Of a DNA stretch of 64,000 nt, positions 59,725 through 64,000 are shown in pieces. The notes under the pieces are model-generated. The model was given only the letters and a program-made list of their open reading frames with translations. It was not told the origin of the DNA and did not search any database. The stretch is taken from NCBI RefSeq assembly GCF_014636865.1, contig NZ_BMER01000001.1:1042718-1106717 (forward strand), given 5' to 3'. The DNA comes from Parapedobacter pyrenivorans (lineage in GTDB: Bacteria > Bacteroidota > Bacteroidia > Sphingobacteriales > Sphingobacteriaceae). The translations under genes and the position numbers were made by a program. The first letter of the stretch is position 1. Each line of letters starts with the position of its first letter.

Positions 59725-60561
59725 ATGCAGCAGAGGACCAAACAGGTAGTCGCCGTTACATCCATAGTCATACTTATGGGGTTTCTATTGGCGCAGCCTA
59801 TTAAGGGTTTGGTCAATGAAGAGAAGGCAGGTGCGGCCGCTGGCGCTAATGCCGGTCCTCAAATTACACTTGAATCCGTTTCGCAACAAGCCAAGCAAGG
59901 ACTCAACGCAAGTATTATCAAGGAAATTTCGGATATTGAAGCGCAATTGCAGCGTGCCGCCGATTCAGAAAAGGCAAGTGTATTGCAACAACTTGCAACC
60001 AAATGGGATGACGTGAATAGGCCTGCCCCGCTTGGATTTGTGTATGAAGAATTGGCGAAGCTCGATGACCAGTTTGATCATTGGCTCAAAGCGGGCGACG
60101 CATACCGCGCAGCCTATACCAACCTGCAAGACACATTGATGGCCCGCGCACTTAATGGGTATGCAATCAACGCATATGAAAAGGCGTTGGAACGGAATGC
60201 GGCAAGTTTGGATGCAAAGACGGGATTGGGCAGCGCATATGTAAGTGGTACGAACAATCCCATGGCAGGAATCTCCCTCCTTCAGGAGGTTGTCAAAGCC
60301 GATCCCGATCATGTTGAGGCTAACAAAAGCCTGGGCTTGTTTTCGATGCAGTCACGCCAGTTTGACCGCGCTATCGACCGGTTCAAAACGGTTGTTTCTT
60401 TACAGCCAGACGCCGAGTCCTATTTTTATCTGGCAACGAGTTATGAAAACATTGGGTTGAAACACGAAGCGATAGCTGCTTTTGAAAAAAGCAGGGATTT
60501 AGCTGCTGATCCAACCCTCACTCAGTTTATCAATCGTAAGATCGATGAGTTGAGTAAATAA
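59725..60561 (+). CDS. Membrane-anchored TPR protein
   Basis: 278 residues. One hydrophobic anchor at about 8-28 (VVAVTSIVILMGFLLAQPI), a short Ala/Gly-rich linker, then a periplasmic TPR array: WLKAGDAYRAAYTNLQDTLMARALNGYAINAYEKALERNAASLDAKTGLGSAY, then DPDHVEANKSLGLFSMQSRQFDRAIDRF and PDAESYFYLATSYENIGLKHEAIAAFEKS. A scaffold for protein contacts; partner unknown. Lies between HU and the AURKAIP1/COX24-type mini-gene, same strand. Confidence 0.85.
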   Translation: MQQRTKQVVAVTSIVILMGFLLAQPIKGLVNEEKAGAAAGANAGPQITLESVSQQAKQGLNASIIKEISDIEAQLQRAADSEKASVLQQLATKWDDVNRPAPLGFVYEELAKLDDQFDHWLKAGDAYRAAYTNLQDTLMARALNGYAINAYEKALERNAASLDAKTGLGSAYVSGTNNPMAGISLLQEVVKADPDHVEANKSLGLFSMQSRQFDRAIDRFKTVVSLQPDAESYFYLATSYENIGLKHEAIAAFEKSRDLAADPTLTQFINRKIDELSK

Positions 60562-60598
60562 TCATTTTAATTTATTCATTTAAAAAAATTTTTAAGCT

Positions 60599-60688
60599 AT
60601 GCCAAGCGGAAAGAAAAGAAAAAGACACAAGATGGCTACCCACAAGCGTAAGAAACGTTTAAGAAAAAACAGGCACAAGAAAAAATAA
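60599..60688 (+). CDS. AURKAIP1/COX24-domain mini-protein (29 residues)
   Basis: 29 residues, ATG at 60599: MPSGKKRKRHKMATHKRKK then RLRKNRHKKK. More than half are Lys or Arg. It matches the short bacterial AURKAIP1/COX24-type protein known from Bacteroidota, related to the C-terminal domain of mitochondrial ribosomal protein mS38, so a ribosomal or rRNA-binding role is likely. It follows the TPR gene by 37 bp, and the gene for RNase E/G follows after 224 bp. Confidence 0.85.
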   Translation: MPSGKKRKRHKMATHKRKKRLRKNRHKKK

Positions 60689-60912
60689 TCAGCCTGTCTA
60701 ACATAAACCCGCTTCTGGGATGGGGTATATAAACGAGCGTGATTTCACAATAGAACTCTGCCCTAATAGCGCTTCCAGAAGGATAAGGGATGTTGATTAA
60801 ACGTATTTTATTGTTTCATTCAGAGCAGGTGGTTGCCGTAGCATAAAGCACGTAAAAAAGCAGCAAAAAATGCTGTTTCCAACAATTGCCTGCTTTGCAA
60901 AAGAAGTAGCTG

Positions 60913-62466
60913 TTGGTAAAGGAGTTAATTATCGATTCGACTCCCGAAAGAGGGGTCACTATCGCTTTACTTCAGGACAAACAGCTTGTAGAGCTCAACA
61001 AGGAACAAGCAAACAACAACTACGCCGTTGGGGATATCTATTTAGGCAGGATAAAGAAAATCATGCCTGGCCTTAACGCGGCATTTGTAGATGTTGGATA
61101 TTCGAAAGATGCTTTCTTGCACTATCTGGATTTGGGTCCTCAGGTGCAATCGCTCATCAAGCTTACCAAATTAGTAAAGAATGGCAGTTACAAAGAGAAA
61201 CTGCTCGATAGTTTAAAATTAGAAAAAGACATCAACAAAGCCGGCAAGATATCTGAGGTATTGACCCGTAATATGTTGTTGCCCGTGCAGATAGCCAAGG
61301 AACCCATTTCTACCAAGGGACCACGGCTAAGTTCGGATTTGTCTATTGCTGGTAGGTACGTTGTATTGGTGCCTTTTTCGAGCGCAGTATCCATTTCTAA
61401 ACGAATCAAAGGCAATGCCGAACGCAATCGGCTCAAGAAGATTGTGGAAAGCATTAAACCGAGCAATTTCGGTGTCATTATTCGAACGGTTTCGGAGGGT
61501 AAGGGCGTCGCTGAACTGCAGAAGGATTTGTTGGATCTCATTGCCAAGTGGGAGGTGTTGACCAGCCGCTTGCGATCGGCAGAACCCTCGCAGAAAGTAC
61601 TCGGTGAAATGGATCGGACCTCAACCATTTTGCGCGATATCCTCACCGATGAGTTTTCGCATATCTATGTGAATGAGCAAGCCATCTACGAAGAGACCCG
61701 CTCCTATGTGCAGGAAATCTCACCTGATTTAGAGAAGATCGTTAAGCTTTATAAGCACAAGGAACATATATTTGAGCACTTCGGCGTTGAACGTCAGATT
61801 AAAGCTGCCTTTGGAAAGACGGTAAATCTACACGGCGGCGCGTACTTGGTAATCGAACACACCGAGGCATTGCATGTCATCGATGTCAATAGCGGCAATC
61901 GGACAGCCAATAAAGAAAACCAAGAAGAAAACGCGCTGCAGGTAAACATGGAAGCGGCCAAGGAAATAGCCAGACAACTGCGCTTACGAGATATGGGCGG
62001 CATTGTGGTCATCGATTTTATCGATATGCACAAACCGACCAACCGCAAAGAACTGTATGCTTACCTTAAGCAATGCATGGCAACAGACCGGGCGCGGCAT
62101 ACTATACTTCCGCCGAGTAAGTTTGGCTTGGTACAAATCACCCGGCAGCGTGTACGGCCGGAAATGACTATTGTGACCAATGAGAAATGCCCAGCGTGTG
62201 ACGGTACCGGGGAAATACGGTCGAGCATCGTATTGATGGACGACATCGAAAATAACCTGGGATTCATCTTGCAGGAACAAAACGAAAAAGACATCACCTT
62301 GTGCGTGCACCCATACATCTATGCCTATATTAAATCAGGGTTTATTTCGCGGCGAGTGAAGTGGTATTTTAAGTTTGGCCGCTGGATTAAAGTAAAGCCG
62401 GTATCTTCGTATTACCTTACCGAGTTCCATTTCTTCAATGGTAAGGAAGTGGAGATAAAATTATAA
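60913..62466 (+). CDS. rng: Ribonuclease E/G family endoribonuclease
   Basis: 517 residues from a TTG start at 60913 (LVKELIIDSTPERGV), the best start because the family begins there and no in-frame ATG is near. S1 domain at about 38-120 (YAVGDIYLGRIKKIMPGLNAAFVDVG). The catalytic core has Asp324 (LHVIDVNSGN) and Asp368/371 (VVIDFIDM) for Mg, and the Zn-link CPAC at 426-429. RNase G-type length, no long C-terminal scaffold. Matures rRNA and starts mRNA decay. Its stop overlaps the convergent miaA by 6 bp. Confidence 0.95.
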   Translation: MVKELIIDSTPERGVTIALLQDKQLVELNKEQANNNYAVGDIYLGRIKKIMPGLNAAFVDVGYSKDAFLHYLDLGPQVQSLIKLTKLVKNGSYKEKLLDSLKLEKDINKAGKISEVLTRNMLLPVQIAKEPISTKGPRLSSDLSIAGRYVVLVPFSSAVSISKRIKGNAERNRLKKIVESIKPSNFGVIIRTVSEGKGVAELQKDLLDLIAKWEVLTSRLRSAEPSQKVLGEMDRTSTILRDILTDEFSHIYVNEQAIYEETRSYVQEISPDLEKIVKLYKHKEHIFEHFGVERQIKAAFGKTVNLHGGAYLVIEHTEALHVIDVNSGNRTANKENQEENALQVNMEAAKEIARQLRLRDMGGIVVIDFIDMHKPTNRKELYAYLKQCMATDRARHTILPPSKFGLVQITRQRVRPEMTIVTNEKCPACDGTGEIRSSIVLMDDIENNLGFILQEQNEKDITLCVHPYIYAYIKSGFISRRVKWYFKFGRWIKVKPVSSYYLTEFHFFNGKEVEIKL

Positions 62467-63363
62467 CGCATTTAAGATCTCATTCGTCCTATCGTTGGTT
62501 GTTCCATTGGACAACCAGCGAATTTTGAATCCATCTTTTTCCATTTTGCGGAAATAAGTCATCTGCCGCTTGGCAAAACGATGTATTTCGGTGTTGAGGC
62601 GGGAGAAAAGCGACTGATAGTCGAGCTCGCCCAACAGGTATCGGGTGATGTATTTATATTCCAACCCGTAGTAAATGAGCTTTTCTGGCGATATCCCATT
62701 TTCCAATAAGCCCTTCACTTCTTCAATAAGCCCCTCGTCAAGTCGCTGAACGAGCCGTTCGGTAATTTTCCGCCTTCGTTCTTCAACCGGAGGATCGATA
62801 CCAAAAAGGATTGCCTTTACCGGAGGGTAACGGGTAGGTGGCAGGGGTTGATGGCTGCACCAATCCGCAATTTCAATTGCCCGGATAAGCCGTTTTTTGG
62901 TGCTGGTATCCGGTTTGAAATCCGCGGGGATGGTCAGACTCCCCAACTCCTGGGTTAAGGCATCCTTGGATAGCGGATCGAGTGAATGACGAAGCGTATT
63001 GTTCACGGGCACCATACTGTAGTCAAGTCCCTGCAATACCGATTGGATGTACAATCCTGTTCCCCCGCACAGTATAGCTCGCTTTCCTTCGTGTTGAATG
63101 GTCGTCAGCGCATGGTGGAAATCTTCCCGGTATTGGGCTACATGGTAGCGTTCTCCAGCCTCCAGTATATCGATGAGATAGTAAGGGATATCGCCATAGC
63201 TATCGAGGTCCTTGCCGGTACCGAGGTCCATACGCCGGTATACCTGCCGCGAGTCTGCACTGATCACGGCGGCATGGATTCGTTTGGCTACCGCTACGGC
63301 CAGCTCGGTCTTTCCAGAGGCAGTCGGACCGAGGATAACAAGGAGGGGATGGTTATCTTCCAT
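62461..63363 (-). CDS. miaA: tRNA dimethylallyltransferase
   Basis: 300 residues from the ATG at 63361-63363 (MEDNHPLLVILGPTASGKTELAVAVAKR); a start 9 codons upstream (63390) lies within a hairpin loop and is less likely. Adds the isopentenyl group to A37 of tRNAs reading UNN codons. P-loop GPTASGKT, then SADSRQVYRRMDLGTGK, YHLID-type DIPYYLIDILE, GGTGLYIQSVLQGLDY and FAKRQMTYFRK (tRNA-binding). Uses DMAPP, which Idi (32.2 kb) supplies. Convergent with rng (6-bp overlap). Confidence 0.96.
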   Translation of the reverse strand: MEDNHPLLVILGPTASGKTELAVAVAKRIHAAVISADSRQVYRRMDLGTGKDLDSYGDIPYYLIDILEAGERYHVAQYREDFHHALTTIQHEGKRAILCGGTGLYIQSVLQGLDYSMVPVNNTLRHSLDPLSKDALTQELGSLTIPADFKPDTSTKKRLIRAIEIADWCSHQPLPPTRYPPVKAILFGIDPPVEERRRKITERLVQRLDEGLIEEVKGLLENGISPEKLIYYGLEYKYITRYLLGELDYQSLFSRLNTEIHRFAKRQMTYFRKMEKDGFKIRWLSNGTTNDRTNEILNAL

Positions 63364-63373
63364 GGGAAGAAGG

Positions 63374-63421
63374 AACCTCTCGGGTTGCATAGCAGCCCGC
63401 TACCGGGCCACCCGAGAGGTT
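63374..63421. other. Large two-tier inverted repeat between the Gfo/Idh/MocA gene and miaA
   Basis: Outer arms AACCTCTCGGGT (63374-63385) and ACCCGAGAGGTT (63410-63421), 12 bp, perfect. Nested within them GCCCG (63395-63399) and CGGGC (63404-63408) around a 4-base loop. Located 16 bp after the MocA-type stop. Likely terminator of that gene, although only a CT-rich run follows on the minus strand; the loop holds the alternative miaA ATG (63388-63390). Confidence 0.55.
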
Positions 63422-63436
63422 CAATGTTGACTTATT

Positions 63437-64000
63437 TTAAACGACAAATTTTGTCCATTTCTCGGCGCCTTCGCTACTGGCCACGACGTTATCGATGAAC
63501 GCCATGCCTCGTACACCTTCGTCTACCTGTGGGAAATCGAGCATCTCGGGAGTAGGCGTTTCGCCGTTGAGCTTGGCCGATACCGTAAGCGCGAAATTGC
63601 GATAGATGTTGCCAAACGCTTCCAAAAGCCCCTCTGGATGGCCCGAAGGAATGCGGGTATTATGGGTTGCAAAAGAGCTGAGCGTATAGGGTGCTTGATA
63701 GCCGTTGCCTGTGCGAATGTACTGACGGGGTTGGTCAAGTAGTTTCAAGATCAGGTTGTTCGGGTCTTCCTGGGCCCAATCGATTCCACCCTTTTCGCCG
63801 TATACCCGAATGCGAAGCGCATTTTCCTCTCCTGCGGATATCTGTGATGCGATCAGGACTCCCCTTGCACCATTGTCAAAACGCAACAACACGTTACCAT
63901 CGTCGTCCAACATCCTGCCTTCAACCAACGTAGACAGGTCAGCGCAGAGCTCGCTAATCTGTAGGCCGGTTACGTATTCGGCCAAATGCGCGGCATGTGT
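63437..64000 (-). CDS. Gfo/Idh/MocA family oxidoreductase (partial, C-terminal part)
   Basis: 188 residues visible; the gene starts beyond the right edge. The visible part is the C-terminal alpha/beta domain: THAAHLAEYVTGLQISELCADLSTLVEGR at the window end, then DGNVLLRFDNGARGVLIASQISAGEENALRIRVYGEKGGIDW, HPEGLLEAFGNIYRNFALTVSAKLNG, and VDEGVRGMAFIDNVVASSEGAEKW near the C-terminus. Members are NAD(P)-dependent sugar or inositol dehydrogenases. The N-terminal Rossmann part is not seen, so substrate is unknown. Confidence 0.92.
   Translation of the reverse strand, partial: THAAHLAEYVTGLQISELCADLSTLVEGRMLDDDGNVLLRFDNGARGVLIASQISAGEENALRIRVYGEKGGIDWAQEDPNNLILKLLDQPRQYIRTGNGYQAPYTLSSFATHNTRIPSGHPEGLLEAFGNIYRNFALTVSAKLNGETPTPEMLDFPQVDEGVRGMAFIDNVVASSEGAEKWTKFVV

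Overview
The window reads as chromosomal DNA of a Bacteroidota bacterium, most likely family Sphingobacteriaceae (for example a Parapedobacter-, Olivibacter- or Pedobacter-like organism; genus not determinable here). The evidence is two SusC/SusD pairs, an ECF-sigma/FecR regulatory pair, DUF4293, DUF4153 and DUF4974 family proteins, a bacterial AURKAIP1/COX24 mini-protein, and promoters of the Bacteroidota type (TAnnTTTG -7 box, TTG/TTTG -33 box). Most of the window is compact core genome. I see no insertion sequence, prophage, integrase or CRISPR array.

Layout. 1-1.7 kb: sufC (cut by the window edge) and sufB. 2-6 kb: an Lrp/AsnC regulator, ung, small membrane or secreted proteins, and a sigma-like protein next to a VOC protein. 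6.2-7.7 kb: a SulP anion transporter. 8-17.9 kb: a minus-strand nutrient-uptake locus running ECF sigma, FecR anti-sigma, SusC with an STN domain, SusD, an L-domain-like lipoprotein and an unrecognised lipoprotein. 18.2-21.4 kb: an acetyltransferase, an AraC/DUF1772 pair and a secreted EEP-family hydrolase. 21.7-26.4 kb: a second SusC/SusD pair with no sigma/anti-sigma genes. 26.4-32.7 kb: typA, a pentapeptide protein, kbl plus a VOC protein, a conserved protein of unknown function, and idi. 33-40 kb: an S41 protease, then an ABC ATPase and a large FtsX/MacB-type permease separated by an oppositely oriented MFS exporter. 40-46 kb: NUDIX plus phosphohexomutase, a dihaem c-type cytochrome, DUF1801, GNAT, an alpha/beta hydrolase, and a DECR-like reductase with an enoyl-CoA hydratase. 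46-51 kb: a surface protein with a TonB plug but no barrel, purD and tRNA-Glu. 51-55.6 kb: membrane proteins, a small winged-helix regulator, DUF4153 and a methyltransferase. 55.6-59.2 kb: a hexuronate operon (SDR, uxuA, uxaC). 59.4-64 kb: HU, a TPR protein, the AURKAIP1/COX24 mini-protein, RNase E/G, miaA and a truncated Gfo/Idh/MocA oxidoreductase.

The most unusual material is in the intergenic DNA. (1) Three short hairpins (6.07, 18.1 and 21.5 kb) share a 5' tract and an 11-nt loop, while their ten-pair stems differ by compensatory changes; they look like members of a small-RNA or structured-terminator family. A fourth promoter-hairpin-terminator cassette lies at 7.8 kb. (2) The 335-bp gap between kbl and the unknown gene at 30.8 kb holds an 11-bp phased degenerate tandem array and a 26-bp perfect palindrome. 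(3) Paired 16-bp operator-like sites with consensus TGTYCGATWYCGRACA occur upstream of both halves of the ABC transporter and of the MFS gene between them, which suggests one small regulon. (4) A plus-strand promoter-and-terminator pair lies antisense to the leader of the STN-type susC gene. (5) The promoter ahead of the second susC carries a perfect inverted repeat filling its spacer.
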